From Shewanella sp. CG12_big_fil_rev_8_21_14_0_65_47_15 (GTDB lineage: Bacteria; Pseudomonadota; Gammaproteobacteria; Enterobacterales; Shewanellaceae), in the NCBI RefSeq assembly GCF_002783505.1, contig NZ_PFGL01000019.1, positions 186,001-250,000 of the forward strand: a DNA stretch of 64,000 nucleotides, read 5' to 3'. Positions 47,550 through 56,007 of the stretch are shown in pieces. Position numbers and translations under genes: made by a program. The number at the start of each line of letters is the position of its first letter. Position 1 is the first letter of the stretch. Below the pieces are notes generated by a model. The model worked only from the letters and a program-made list of their open reading frames with translations, was not told where the DNA came from and made no database searches.

Positions 47550-47765
47550 ACCTTTAGGGCCGGTCTCCGGACTTAGGCTATATCCATCCTTATTTAGGGA
47601 CGAACGCGAAACTGACCTTTACACACTCTGTATACTGGGTTCATCGTGAACATAGCTATTGAATGCGGCCGTTTCTCACCTTTTACCGTTGCGGGGGCAG
47701 TGCCAGAATTCCACTGGCTTCCCGATTATCTCGCGGCCTTAGCACGCAAGCACCTCAGAAGGTTG
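47550..47765 (-). promoter_or_regulatory. Cobalamin (B12) riboswitch
   Basis: On the minus strand the leader reads, in order, GGGAAGCCAGTGG, a hairpin with CTGGCAC, the core GCCCCCGCAACGGT, a long variable stem, and the 3' B12 box AAGTCCGGAGACCGGCC (near 47560-47577). These are the conserved landmarks of the adenosylcobalamin aptamer. High cobalamin should reduce expression of the downstream receptor. Confidence 0.92.
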
Positions 47766-47826
47766 ACTAAGAATCTGCTCCCACTCTCCAATCAAGCTAG
47801 ATAAGCATACTTTGAAGAGCGGTGTT

Positions 47827-47850
47827 GCTCAGCACCATTAGGTACTGAGC
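47827..47850 (-). promoter_or_regulatory. 5'-terminal stem-loop of the btuB-like leader
   Basis: On the minus strand GCTCAGTACC, TAAT, GGTGCTGAGC: a ten-pair stem with one G-U pair. It begins at the transcription start predicted from the TATAAT box, seven bases after it. Probable mRNA 5' stabiliser. Confidence 0.5.
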
Positions 47851-47856
47851 GCGCGC

Positions 47857-47886
47857 ATTATAGACGTCTATACGGATGAAAGTCCA
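47857..47886 (-). promoter_or_regulatory. Promoter of the btuB-like gene with met-box palindrome
   Basis: Minus strand: TGGACT (47886-47881), an 18-base spacer, then a perfect TATAAT (47862-47857). The 14-base perfect palindrome TATAGACGTCTATA (47859-47872) overlaps the -10 and spacer and contains the exact met box AGACGTCT (47862-47869), next to a second, weaker 8-mer ATACGGAT. The discriminator after TATAAT is GCGCGC. Confidence 0.6.
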
Positions 47887-47910
47887 TGACTCTCGTACTC
47901 AAGCCATCCG

Positions 47911-48579
47911 CTACTTCAGTGAAAAGGGCCCGAGGGTGGAGATAAAGTCTGCACTATTGGCCGCCTGCAACGGTGGTTTATCCGCAGAAAAAACATCGCC
48001 ACGCATCGATTTATGCAGTAAATACAAGTCTTTGTTACCACTTACTACAGTGTAATAACCAATTTCACCCTGGGGATTTGAGGTAAAGGCACTCGGATTA
48101 AACTGGGTCGCGCCATGGACATGCGGCATTGTGGTGCACCCGAGAATGGCCTGAAAGCCTTCGTGACCATCCACTTGAGTATCACCCAGTTTTTGATAAA
48201 CCACCTCACCGTCACAGGTGGCTTGATAAGCCTCGGCCATCGCATCTAAAAACTGCTTGGGGCTGGCGCTTTCGGCCATGCCCTTAAAGCCCTGCACACA
48301 AAACAGCGTGCTCCATTGGTTGAGCGCTTCCAGCTCAGGCACAAATTCCGCCATAAACACGCCATCACGCTCTTCATGGTGGGCTTGCTTCCAACCACTG
48401 GGGAGATTAAATCCTAACTGCTGACCAAATACCGGCAATACGTGGCTGTGGGAGGCATAATCCTCGCCTCTGGGCTTATCTAAGGTCGCTTGTACGGACT
48501 CAGATCCCATTAAACCACAGAGCAGCAATACACTTATGCCTTGAATTACACCTACCCGAGCACTCAATGCTAATTTCAT
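47911..48579 (-). CDS. Exported protein of unknown function
   Basis: 222 aa from ATG 48579 (AAGGA upstream); the longer open frame to 48705 is not supported. N-terminal hydrophobic signal (VGVIQGISVLLLCGLMGS). The mature part includes GFNLPSGWKQAHHEERDG, VFMAEFVPELEAL and DGHEGFQAILGCTTMPHVHG. No family is recognised by me, but the layout (about 190 residues, mixed alpha/beta, two Cys) suggests a small periplasmic protein. Its 3' end faces the promoter of the btuB-like gene on the same strand, 25 bases away. Confidence 0.6.
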   Translation of the reverse strand: MKLALSARVGVIQGISVLLLCGLMGSESVQATLDKPRGEDYASHSHVLPVFGQQLGFNLPSGWKQAHHEERDGVFMAEFVPELEALNQWSTLFCVQGFKGMAESASPKQFLDAMAEAYQATCDGEVVYQKLGDTQVDGHEGFQAILGCTTMPHVHGATQFNPSAFTSNPQGEIGYYTVVSGNKDLYLLHKSMRGDVFSADKPPLQAANSADFISTLGPFSLK

Positions 48580-48788
48580 ATTTATCATCCTTGTATCGCT
48601 AAACCTAAGCGAATTATGAAATTGAATAGAAGACACCCTGCATTCTAGCCAAGAATCTAACGGGAAAATAGTTAAAACACAGGTTAAATACAACTTTAAC
48701 AGCAATAATCACCGCGACACCAGTAATAATAGGGGAATATGCCATTTACCCACGCGGTGACGGTAAATTTGCCCAGCTACAATATGCC

Positions 48789-50246
48789 TTAATCAAATGA
48801 CCAAGTCACTTTGCGCTGTGGCCTTTCCTTGCTCAAAATCGCCTGACGTTGCTCTGGGGTTTCACACTGGGCAGCGGGGGAAAAATCCAGCGGCTTAATC
48901 ACTAAGGAGTCCGCAGGTTGTACGGGTGACTTATCGAACATCGCCAGATCCATCGACCAAGAGACCCATTCGCTCTTTTCACTGATGCCAACATAACCCT
49001 CATCTCCGCGACCTAACCAAGTGAGGCGCGGAATACGTGCAATCAACTGCTCCACATTTTCACGGTTTGCTCGATAACCGACGGGCACCACTTTGCCATC
49101 GGGACGCGTAAACACAAAGGAGGCTGGCCCTCGAGTAATTACGCTGCCTTCCTGCCAATATTTATCAAGGATTGCTTGGGCATAGTGAAAGCCAAACATA
49201 TAAGCGTAGTCAGTGTCGTCGGCCACAATTTGCGGCACGGTTTTATCGCGCAGTAATAAAAATCCTGAGCCAATGCTGATAATCTCCTTTACCCCTGTGA
49301 TATCGGTTTTTTTAATCCAATCGACACCACAGTTAATACCATCGCCCCAAAAATGCGCATCTCCCTTGGGGCTTAAAATCGCGAAGGCACAATTGTTTGC
49401 AGTAATACTCGCCACATCCTTTAAGGCGCTGCGGATCGGATAAGCATCACTGCGCCAACCCCAACTCACCACAGTGCCGTCCTTTTTTAAGGCGGCATAG
49501 GTGTTTTGGAAATATTCGATCTGCACCACATCCTTGAGCTGCGGGAGCAACTTCTTCATATTGGTCGAGCCTTCAACCTGCCCCCAAATCACGGCGCTCC
49601 CCTCTTTTTTGAGGGCGACAAAACTGCGCCCCCTAGCGAAGATATCGACCACATCCACCAATTGGTCCTGCACATGCAAGCTATTGCCGCCGTAGGGGCC
49701 ATAACCCCAAGTGTGCACCTTGCCGTTAGCATCGAGGGCGGCAATGGCCTCCTGGTTAGCAAATAGTTTGGTAATATTGGTCATTCGCTCTTGCAGAGCT
49801 TTATCTAGGCTAAATTTCCCAGCATTGCCCCAGTACACCACAGTGCCATCCTGACGCAGCGCGGCAAACCCGTCCTTAACCGGGACAATTTGCTTAACTT
49901 GCTTAAGCTGCTGCGTCACCTCGCGGCTATCACCGCCAGCATAACTGTCGCCCCAAGTGATCACCTCTCCGGATGGCGTTAACGCCGCAAAGGCGGAACT
50001 GTTTGTAACTACAGTCTCGACTGCGGGTAAATCACAGGGAATATGGCGATACTGTGGGCTCGGATTTTCCTTAAATTGGATCAGTTTGCCGTTATCAAAC
50101 TGCAATAAGGATCCCTTATCATTTTCGAATACGGTTAAGGGTTTAGGCTGACTACAGGCCGTTAATTGCAGGGCGATTAACGCCGCCACGAATGCTAAAG
50201 GGCGAGGAATTGGTGCCAAAGGGCGAGGAATTGAATAAGGCTGCAT
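48789..50246 (-). CDS. Lipoprotein with RCC1-like beta-propeller repeats
   Basis: 485 aa with a lipoprotein signal (ALIALQLTAC). From about residue 70 on, at least six blades end in a [VA]xxWG motif: VITWGDS, VVYWGNA, VHTWGYG, AVIWGQV, VVSWGWR and AHFWGDG, each after an FAALxxxG-type turn, as in RCC1 repeats. The C-terminal 150 residues are unlike the propeller. RCC1-like proteins in bacteria are rare; role unknown, location periplasmic or outer-membrane. The N-terminus has a duplicated IPRPLAP unit (IPRPLAPIPRPLAF) from a 21-bp-spaced repeat. Confidence 0.75.
   Translation of the reverse strand: MQPYSIPRPLAPIPRPLAFVAALIALQLTACSQPKPLTVFENDKGSLLQFDNGKLIQFKENPSPQYRHIPCDLPAVETVVTNSSAFAALTPSGEVITWGDSYAGGDSREVTQQLKQVKQIVPVKDGFAALRQDGTVVYWGNAGKFSLDKALQERMTNITKLFANQEAIAALDANGKVHTWGYGPYGGNSLHVQDQLVDVVDIFARGRSFVALKKEGSAVIWGQVEGSTNMKKLLPQLKDVVQIEYFQNTYAALKKDGTVVSWGWRSDAYPIRSALKDVASITANNCAFAILSPKGDAHFWGDGINCGVDWIKKTDITGVKEIISIGSGFLLLRDKTVPQIVADDTDYAYMFGFHYAQAILDKYWQEGSVITRGPASFVFTRPDGKVVPVGYRANRENVEQLIARIPRLTWLGRGDEGYVGISEKSEWVSWSMDLAMFDKSPVQPADSLVIKPLDFSPAAQCETPEQRQAILSKERPQRKVTWSFD
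50197..50233. repeat. 21-bp-spaced direct repeat in the lipoprotein signal region
   Basis: AAAGGGCGAGGAATTG occurs at 50197-50212 and again at 50218-50233, duplicating seven codons (IPRPLAP) near the start of the RCC1-like lipoprotein. Confidence 0.85.
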
Positions 50247-50463
50247 AACTTATTTCCCTGTCATTGCTGAAAACGATAATTGTTGAAAACAGTCGTTGCT
50301 GAACACTTATCTTAGCAACAACTTAAGCGGAGCTATTGTAGCAGCCTATTGATAAAAATCAGAAAAAGCTCACACTTTGCCCTCAAAACCAAGCGTAGGC
50401 TAGCAGCCGATAGCCAGCGTGCTATTCTAAGCCGCCATCCTAGCTGTTTAAAGGAGTAACAGT

Positions 50464-51420
50464 ATGACTCGTCCTATTATTCTGGATTGCGATCCCGGCC
50501 ATGACGATGCTATCGCGCTCATTTTAGCCCTCGCCCATCCAGAACTGATGCCACTGGCCGTGACCACTAGCGCCGGTAACCAAACGCCGGATAAAACCCT
50601 CAATAATGCCCTGCGGATCTTAACCCTATTAAATCGCAGTGATATTCCTGTCGCGGGCGGCGCAGCCAAGCCATTAGCTCGGGAATTAATGATTGCCGAC
50701 AATGTCCACGGTGAAACCGGGCTCGATGGCCCTGCACTACCACAACCCAGTTTTCAGCCACAAACACTCAATGCCGTCGAGTTGATGGCGCAGCAAATTC
50801 GCCAAAGCGATAAACCTGTGACACTGGTCCCCACGGGGCCGCTCACCAATATCGCGCTCTTACTTGCAAGCCACCACGCATTACACGCCAACATCGAGCG
50901 AATTGTACTGATGGGCGGCGCAGCCGGTGTCGGCAATTGGACACCTGCCGCCGAGTTTAATATTTTTGTCGACCCAGAAGCCGCCGATATCGTGTTTAAA
51001 TCCGGCATACCTATTACCATGTGCGGTCTCGATGTCACCCATCAAGCGCAAATCATGGATGAAGATATCGAGCGTATTCGCGCTATTCCCAACCCAGTGG
51101 CTAAGTGTGTCGCCGAATTGCTGGATTTCTTTATGATTTACCATAGGGCCCCCAAATGGGGATTTATAGGTGCACCGCTGCACGACCCTTGCACTATTGC
51201 TTGGCTACTCAAACCTGAACTGTTTGAAGCCCAAGATTGCTGGGTAGGGATTGAGACCCAGAGCGAGTTAACGCTGGGGATGACGGTCGTCGATCGCTAT
51301 CAACTTACGGGCAAACCCGCTAATGCGACTGTGCTGCTTGGACTCAATAGACAAGGCTTTGTTGACTTGTTGGTTGACAGCTTAGCCGCCTACACGCCAA
51401 CGTATCTCAACCGCAGATGA
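50464..51420 (+). CDS. rihA: Pyrimidine-type ribonucleoside hydrolase
   Basis: Hydrolyses nucleosides to base and ribose; 318 aa, cytoplasmic. The calcium-binding DxDxGxDD motif is present as [11 protein letters not shown] (8-18), and also [30 protein letters not shown] and a final C-terminal catalytic-type [10 protein letters not shown]. RihA and RihB are close; I choose RihA by the overall opening [19 protein letters not shown] lies at 50451-50456. Followed 19 bases downstream by ribokinase, which makes the ribose useful as ribose-5-phosphate. Confidence 0.9.
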   Translation: MTRPIILDCDPGHDDAIALILALAHPELMPLAVTTSAGNQTPDKTLNNALRILTLLNRSDIPVAGGAAKPLARELMIADNVHGETGLDGPALPQPSFQPQTLNAVELMAQQIRQSDKPVTLVPTGPLTNIALLLASHHALHANIERIVLMGGAAGVGNWTPAAEFNIFVDPEAADIVFKSGIPITMCGLDVTHQAQIMDEDIERIRAIPNPVAKCVAELLDFFMIYHRAPKWGFIGAPLHDPCTIAWLLKPELFEAQDCWVGIETQSELTLGMTVVDRYQLTGKPANATVLLGLNRQGFVDLLVDSLAAYTPTYLNRR

Positions 51421-51438
51421 CACTAAGGTGAACCTTCC

Positions 51439-52365
51439 ATGAGCCATATTCTCGTTATAGGCAGTGCGAATGCCGATCATGTGATGAATTTTGAGTATTT
51501 GCCCGTTCCCGGACAAACCTTAAAAAGCCGAAGCTATCGGTTAGAACATGGTGGCAAGGGTGCCAATCAGGCTGTCGCCTGCGCCCGCCTGTGTCTTCCC
51601 GCTTCTCGCGTGGATTTTATTTGCCATTTAGGCCAAGACGGTATCGGTAATGAAATGCGCAGTAGCTGGCTCAAGGATGGAATTCCAGCCGATGGCATCA
51701 CTCAAGTCGCCAATATGAGTACAGGTACGGCGATGATTTTTGTCGCCGAGAATGGTGAAAATGCCATCGGGATCGCCGCAGGTGCCAATGCCCATCTCAC
51801 GCCTGCCGAGTTAGAAAAACATTACGCTCTGTTTGCCAATGCACAGTTTTTGCTGATCCAACTCGAAACACCAACTGAGACAGTCAACCATGCGCTGCAA
51901 ATGGCCAAACGCCTTGGTATCACAACCGTGCTTAATCCCGCACCGGCGGCCACTCAGGAGCTGGATTACCTCAAGTGGGTGGATATTATTACTCCCAATG
52001 AAACCGAAGCCGAAGCGTTATCGGGCATAGAGGTCAATAATGAAGAAGATGCCGAACTCGCCGCCCAATGGCTACATCAACAGGGCGTGACGACTGTGGT
52101 GATTACCTTAGGCAGCAAGGGCGCATTTATTAGCAGCCCAGGCTTTACCGGGCTAATCCCCGCGCTTGAAGTGCAAGCCATAGACACGGTCGCCGCCGGC
52201 GATACCTTCAACGGTGCGCTGGTTGTCGGCTTAAGTGAAGGCCTATCGATTGCCGCCGCCGTCGGCTTTGCCAATGCGGCATCGGCGATTACCGTTACCC
52301 GAGAAGGCGCCCAGCGCGCTATTCCCTACCGCCACGAACTGTCAAACCTAGCGTCTAGAATCTAG
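51439..52365 (+). CDS. rbsK: Ribokinase
   Basis: 308 aa PfkB-family kinase. Ribose-binding GSANADHVM near the start, GGKGANQAVACARL, the DTVAAGDTFNGAL anion hole with catalytic Asp near the C-terminal third, and VTREGAQRAIP. It forms an operon with rihA, 19 bases apart, so nucleoside salvage to pentose phosphate is the evident role. A 26-base hairpin (52396-52421) lies after the stop. Confidence 0.94.
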   Translation: MSHILVIGSANADHVMNFEYLPVPGQTLKSRSYRLEHGGKGANQAVACARLCLPASRVDFICHLGQDGIGNEMRSSWLKDGIPADGITQVANMSTGTAMIFVAENGENAIGIAAGANAHLTPAELEKHYALFANAQFLLIQLETPTETVNHALQMAKRLGITTVLNPAPAATQELDYLKWVDIITPNETEAEALSGIEVNNEEDAELAAQWLHQQGVTTVVITLGSKGAFISSPGFTGLIPALEVQAIDTVAAGDTFNGALVVGLSEGLSIAAAVGFANAASAITVTREGAQRAIPYRHELSNLASRI

Positions 52366-52395
52366 AATCTGCAATATTTCACTGCTAACAACACG

Positions 52396-52421
52396 ATGCA
52401 GCTTTCAGCCGAAAGTTGCAT
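52396..52421 (+). terminator. Hairpin after rbsK
   Basis: ATGCAGCTTTC, loop AGCC, GAAAGTTGCAT; 11 pairs including one G-U. The following sequence is AT-rich but without a clean T-run. Confidence 0.5.
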
Positions 52422-52536
52422 ATACATAATTTACATACCGAATTCATTCCCATTTAATAAAGATTACCTATGCTGGTAAGCGCACGGTCGAGCCAAAATG
52501 GTTCGGCTACCCTTGTTCAAAATAAGGAAGTATCAG

Positions 52537-53013
52537 ATGAAAGCGAAAAGCACCACTTTCCGTAACATGACTAGCGCTAGCCTACTCGGCCTAGGATTAT
52601 TAGTCGCCAGCCAAGCGAGTGCTAGTGAATGTGAACTCAAGATTGCAGCGACTGACGCAATGCAATTTGACACTAAAGAGCTGTCTGTTCCTGCAAGCTG
52701 TAAAGAAGTGACACTGACGCTAACGCACGCTGGCACCCTGCCAAAAGCTGCCATGGGCCACAACTGGGTATTAACCAAAGCCGCTGATATGTCTGCCGTT
52801 GCGACCGATGGAATGAGCGCTGGTGCCGATGCCGCCTATGTAAAGGCCGATGATAGTCGCGTTATCGCTCACACCACTTTAGTCGGTGGTGGTGAATCAA
52901 CCTCAGTGACCTTTAGCACTGCGGGCATGAGCCCAGCCGAAGCTTACCAATTCTTCTGCAGCTTCCCCGGTCACTGGGCGATTATGCAGGGTAGCTTTAA
53001 GTTAAAAGGCTAA
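52537..53013 (+). CDS. azu: Azurin
   Basis: 158 aa type-1 copper protein, periplasmic electron carrier. Start ATG 52537 with TAAGGAAG upstream; the upstream frame to 52498 is not needed. Signal peptide to about QASASE. Mature part opens ECELKIAATDAMQFDTKELS; copper ligands are His in AAMGHNWVL and Cys, His and Met in FCSFPGHWAIMQG, all present; the disulfide Cys pair (about 28 and 50) is also in place. Partner redox proteins are not adjacent; a peroxidase or denitrification reductase is usual. Confidence 0.95.
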   Translation: MKAKSTTFRNMTSASLLGLGLLVASQASASECELKIAATDAMQFDTKELSVPASCKEVTLTLTHAGTLPKAAMGHNWVLTKAADMSAVATDGMSAGADAAYVKADDSRVIAHTTLVGGGESTSVTFSTAGMSPAEAYQFFCSFPGHWAIMQGSFKLKG

Positions 53014-53054
53014 TGTAAAAGGCTAGTTTAAAAACTAAGTCCTAAGTTCAAATA

Positions 53055-53089
53055 ACAAAAAAGCGGATCATAGGATCCGCTTTTTGTTG
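53055..53089 (+). terminator. Terminator of azu
   Basis: Stem AAAGCGGATC / GATCCGCTTT with a short loop (ATAG), followed by TTGTT; A-run ahead, so it may also serve the minus-strand DUF3622 gene. Confidence 0.88.
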
Positions 53090-53124
53090 ACAGCTTATGG
53101 CCGATACGCCATTTCACTCTCGAC

Positions 53125-53430
53125 TTATTCTTCGTCGAATTCGTCTTCATCATCAAAATCATCGGCATCGGTTGCCGCTTCTGCCGCTAATGCCGCCGCT
53201 AATTTGGCCTTAGCTTGTTTTTCTGAGCGACGCTTGTTGCGCTCAGCCAATGTGCCTAAAAACACTTGCAGTTCGGCTTGGCCCCAAGCCTGTGCCTCTG
53301 TCTCGGTCGCAAAACCATCGTGGCTTTTCGACACTACCGTCTTAGTCGACGTCATACGACGGGTGATTTCCGTCTTCCAACCGTTGTCGCCCTGTGTCAC
53401 GCGAAAATCGTATTTTTTGCCCTTGCTCAT
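53125..53430 (-). CDS. DUF3622-like small protein with acidic tail
   Basis: 101 aa. N-terminal half YDFRVTQGDNGWKTEITRRM then TSTKTVVSKSHDGFATETEA fits the DUF3622 pattern (basic, single-domain). The C-terminal 30 residues are Ala- and acid-rich (AEAATDADDFDDEDEFDEE). Function unknown; the acidic tail suggests interaction with a basic partner. Confidence 0.7.
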   Translation of the reverse strand: MSKGKKYDFRVTQGDNGWKTEITRRMTSTKTVVSKSHDGFATETEAQAWGQAELQVFLGTLAERNKRRSEKQAKAKLAAALAAEAATDADDFDDEDEFDEE

Positions 53431-53812
53431 TCTGCTCTATTTCCTAAATGATGCTTGTCACGTTTGTCTTATCAAGCGAACCAAACGCTCATCATAAAAC
53501 AAAAGGAGCGCAGTTTACTTGATTTCGACGAAGAAAGATCGTTCGAGTGAAAATATTCATGCTCGCCTAGGGAAGTAGATCCTCCCGCGCCATTTGCAGT
53601 CGCCTAAACCCGCTTTATCACACCCGCCAAACACTTCGCCGCCTATGTCAGTTTATCCCAATATGGCGCGATAGCTAATGTCAAAAATAATCGTATCCAT
53701 GACGGTATATATTCTTGTTTATGTCATAAAAGTAGGCTTATTCAGTCACATTAACACTTTAGAGTTTTTGATTAATATTAGTAAGTTATATCATTAGTCA
53801 AAGGTAAATCTG
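53431..53812. other. 382-base intergenic region with a PhoB-like repeat
   Basis: No open frame with coding character. Near the downstream gene lie three 11-base-spaced elements TGTCATAAAAG (53722-53732), TAGGCTTATTC (53733-53743) and AGTCACATTAA (53744-53754); the first and third resemble PhoB-box half sites (TGTCATAAATC). The rest is unremarkable. Confidence 0.5.
53722..53754 (+). promoter_or_regulatory. PhoB-box-like direct repeat before the glycerophosphodiesterase gene
   Basis: First unit TGTCATAAAAG matches nine of eleven PhoB unit positions; a weaker unit follows 22 bases on. Fits phosphate-starvation control of a phosphodiester-scavenging lipoprotein. Confidence 0.4.
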
Positions 53813-55090
53813 ATGAAACTACGCCCTATTTTGTCGTTCCCACCCTGTCTATTAATCGCTTTGAGCGCTTTATTAGCCGGTTGTAATAGTGACGATAACA
53901 CCCCAGAAGTCACACCACCCGCAGCAATCCCTGTTCCGGCCCAAGTGGGCGAAAGGCCACTGTTTCTCGTGCGCCAAATGCAAGACAGCACACTTAAAAC
54001 CCGCTTGGAACAATGTGCGAGCGACAACTTTTACCGCAGCGAGTTTTCCATCGGCCACCGTGGCGCGCCAATGCAATTCCCTGAACACACGAAGGAATCC
54101 TATCAAGCCGCCATCGACTCTGGCGCGGGTATTGTCGAGTGTGATGTCACTTTTACCGCCGATAAAGCCTTAGTCTGTCGCCACTCCCAATGCGATCTCG
54201 CCAGCACGACCAATATTTTGGCCATTCCCGAACTTGCCAATAAATGCTCCGTGCCCTTTACCCCCGCCGATGCGGCCAATGGCGTCGCCGCCACTGCAAC
54301 TTGCTGCACCAGCGATATCACCCTCGCCGAATTTAAAACCTTAAGGGGTAAGATGGAGGGTGAAAATCCCAAGGCGACCAATGTTGAGGAATTTATGAAT
54401 GCCACGCCCAAGTGGCGCACCGATCTCTATGCCGCTAACGGCACCCTAATGACCCACGCCGAAAGCATTGAGATGTTTAAAAAAGCCGGGGTAAAGATGA
54501 CGCCGGAGCTAAAGGCCGCCAGCGTGGCCATGCCCTTCGATGGCTTTACTCAGCAGGATTACGCCCAAAAAATGTTGGATGAATACACGGCAGCGGGCGT
54601 CGATGCCTCGCAGGTTTTTCCCCAATCCTTTATTTTAGATGACATCAAATATTGGGTCGCCAACGCGCCTGAGTTTGCGAAACAAGCCGTGTTTCTCGAT
54701 GACAGATACGATTATAACAGCGCCTTCGATCCGCAAAACTCGGCTACTTGGTCACCATCAATGGCGGATTTAAAGACCCAAGGTGTCGAGATTATTGCGC
54801 CGCCACTCTGGGTTTTAGTCGCCTTAGATGCGGATAAGAAAATCATTCCATCTGAATACGCTAAAGCCGCCAAAGACGCAGGGCTTAAGATCATCACTTG
54901 GTCGTTAGAGCGTTCGGGATTACTAATACAGGGCGGCGGCTTTTATTATCAAAGTATTACCCAAGCCATAGATAATGAAGGCGATACCTTTGAATTGCTC
55001 GATGTACTGGCTAAGGATGTGGGCGTAATCGGGGTGTTCTCCGACTGGCCCGCCACTGTCACTTACTATGCGAACTGCATGGATTTATAG
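53813..55090 (+). CDS. Glycerophosphodiester phosphodiesterase family lipoprotein
   Basis: 425 aa with lipobox LLAGC. The GDPD fold is recognised by the catalytic [15 protein letters not shown] (His-Arg-Gly), [20 protein letters not shown] (GDPD 'ExD' segment with His), and a C-terminal strand [12 protein letters not shown]. The protein is longer than GlpQ-type enzymes, with an insert at about 120-215. Likely an outer-membrane or periplasmic-facing enzyme releasing glycerol-3-phosphate from phospholipid head groups; a PhoB-like site precedes it. Confidence 0.85.
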   Translation: MKLRPILSFPPCLLIALSALLAGCNSDDNTPEVTPPAAIPVPAQVGERPLFLVRQMQDSTLKTRLEQCASDNFYRSEFSIGHRGAPMQFPEHTKESYQAAIDSGAGIVECDVTFTADKALVCRHSQCDLASTTNILAIPELANKCSVPFTPADAANGVAATATCCTSDITLAEFKTLRGKMEGENPKATNVEEFMNATPKWRTDLYAANGTLMTHAESIEMFKKAGVKMTPELKAASVAMPFDGFTQQDYAQKMLDEYTAAGVDASQVFPQSFILDDIKYWVANAPEFAKQAVFLDDRYDYNSAFDPQNSATWSPSMADLKTQGVEIIAPPLWVLVALDADKKIIPSEYAKAAKDAGLKIITWSLERSGLLIQGGGFYYQSITQAIDNEGDTFELLDVLAKDVGVIGVFSDWPATVTYYANCMDL

Positions 55091-55102
55091 GCCCTAAAAG
55101 CA

Positions 55103-55138
55103 AAAAAGCGTTAGCGGAATCCCCACTAACGCTTTTCT
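55103..55138. terminator. Terminator between the GDPD gene and the phosphoribosyltransferase
   Basis: Stem AAAAGCGTTAG / CTAACGCTTTT with a ten-base loop; A-run before and T tract after, between convergent genes. Confidence 0.88.
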
Positions 55139-55151
55139 TAAGCATTTATTT

Positions 55152-55718
55152 TTACTTAAAAAGATGCTGGATATTTTTTAAATCACCCTTACCTTCGGCA
55201 ATTTCTTCAGGGGTTAAACCCGTCACTTCGTGGGGGAACACTAACCAATCTTCAGAGGCATGGATATAGTAATCAGGCTTTAAAGGCACTGCGGTATTTT
55301 TTGGCTTGTAGTAGGGGCAAGCGATACGAATATCCTGTGGCATATTTAAACGCATCAGTTGGCTTAATTTTTCCTTTAATGCATGGATACTACGACCAGA
55401 ATCAAACACATCATCCACAATCAACAGAGCATCACTGGCATTGGCATTTTCAACAATATAGTGCAAACCATGCACTTTGATTTCTTTGTTTTGTTTATCG
55501 GTGCCGATACCGTAATAGGAAGAAGTGCGCACGGAAATATGGTCGGTTTCGACTTGTTTAAAATCGAAAAACTCTTGCACCGCGATCCCGATTGGAGCGC
55601 CACCACGCCAAATTCCGACGATAAACTGCGGACGGAAACCACTCTCGTACACTTGCGAAGCTAATAGAAATGAATCTTCCAGCAGTTGCTGTGCGGTAAC
55701 AAAATACTTTTCTGACAT
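55152..55718 (-). CDS. Purine-type phosphoribosyltransferase
   Basis: 188 aa. PRPP-binding loop ALLIVDDVFDSGRS; hood and substrate segments FIVGIWRGGAPIGIAVQEFF and SSYYGIG; C-terminal PYYKPKNTAVPLKPDYYI. It belongs to the hypoxanthine/guanine PRTase-like group ('phosphoribosyltransferase' of about 185-190 aa in Shewanella), but is not the canonical Hpt, which usually has another locus. Substrate base uncertain. Confidence 0.82.
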   Translation of the reverse strand: MSEKYFVTAQQLLEDSFLLASQVYESGFRPQFIVGIWRGGAPIGIAVQEFFDFKQVETDHISVRTSSYYGIGTDKQNKEIKVHGLHYIVENANASDALLIVDDVFDSGRSIHALKEKLSQLMRLNMPQDIRIACPYYKPKNTAVPLKPDYYIHASEDWLVFPHEVTGLTPEEIAEGKGDLKNIQHLFK

Positions 55719-55956
55719 GACACCGTCCCCATAGTGATAGTTATTTTTAGGTGACTAAAGCGAATGCTTTTACCTAGTAGATCTGTTCGGCGTCCAAAAC
55801 ATGAGAACAGCATTCTCTTCACAAGAGTCCTAGCAAGTGTAGACGCAGCCGAATTTTGGGAGCGAATTTTATACCAAAAAAAACCACAGTGCTGCAGTAA
55901 TAGTAACAACTTGCGGGGTAACAACCGTTTATTTTGCATTTTAAGGACAAAACTAA

Positions 55957-55988
55957 CAAAAAAGGCCACCCTAGGGTGGCCAAAAAGG
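55957..55988 (-). terminator. Terminator of the PhoD gene
   Basis: Palindrome GGCCACCC / GGGTGGCC around TA, followed by TTTTTT on the minus strand. Confidence 0.88.
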
Positions 55989-56007
55989 AGCAATACACAG
56001 TAATGGA

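Noticed and set aside
52360-52378. Tandem TCTAGAA repeat at the rbsK stop as a functional element
   Set aside because: Only two seven-base copies, out of frame with the gene; too short to interpret.
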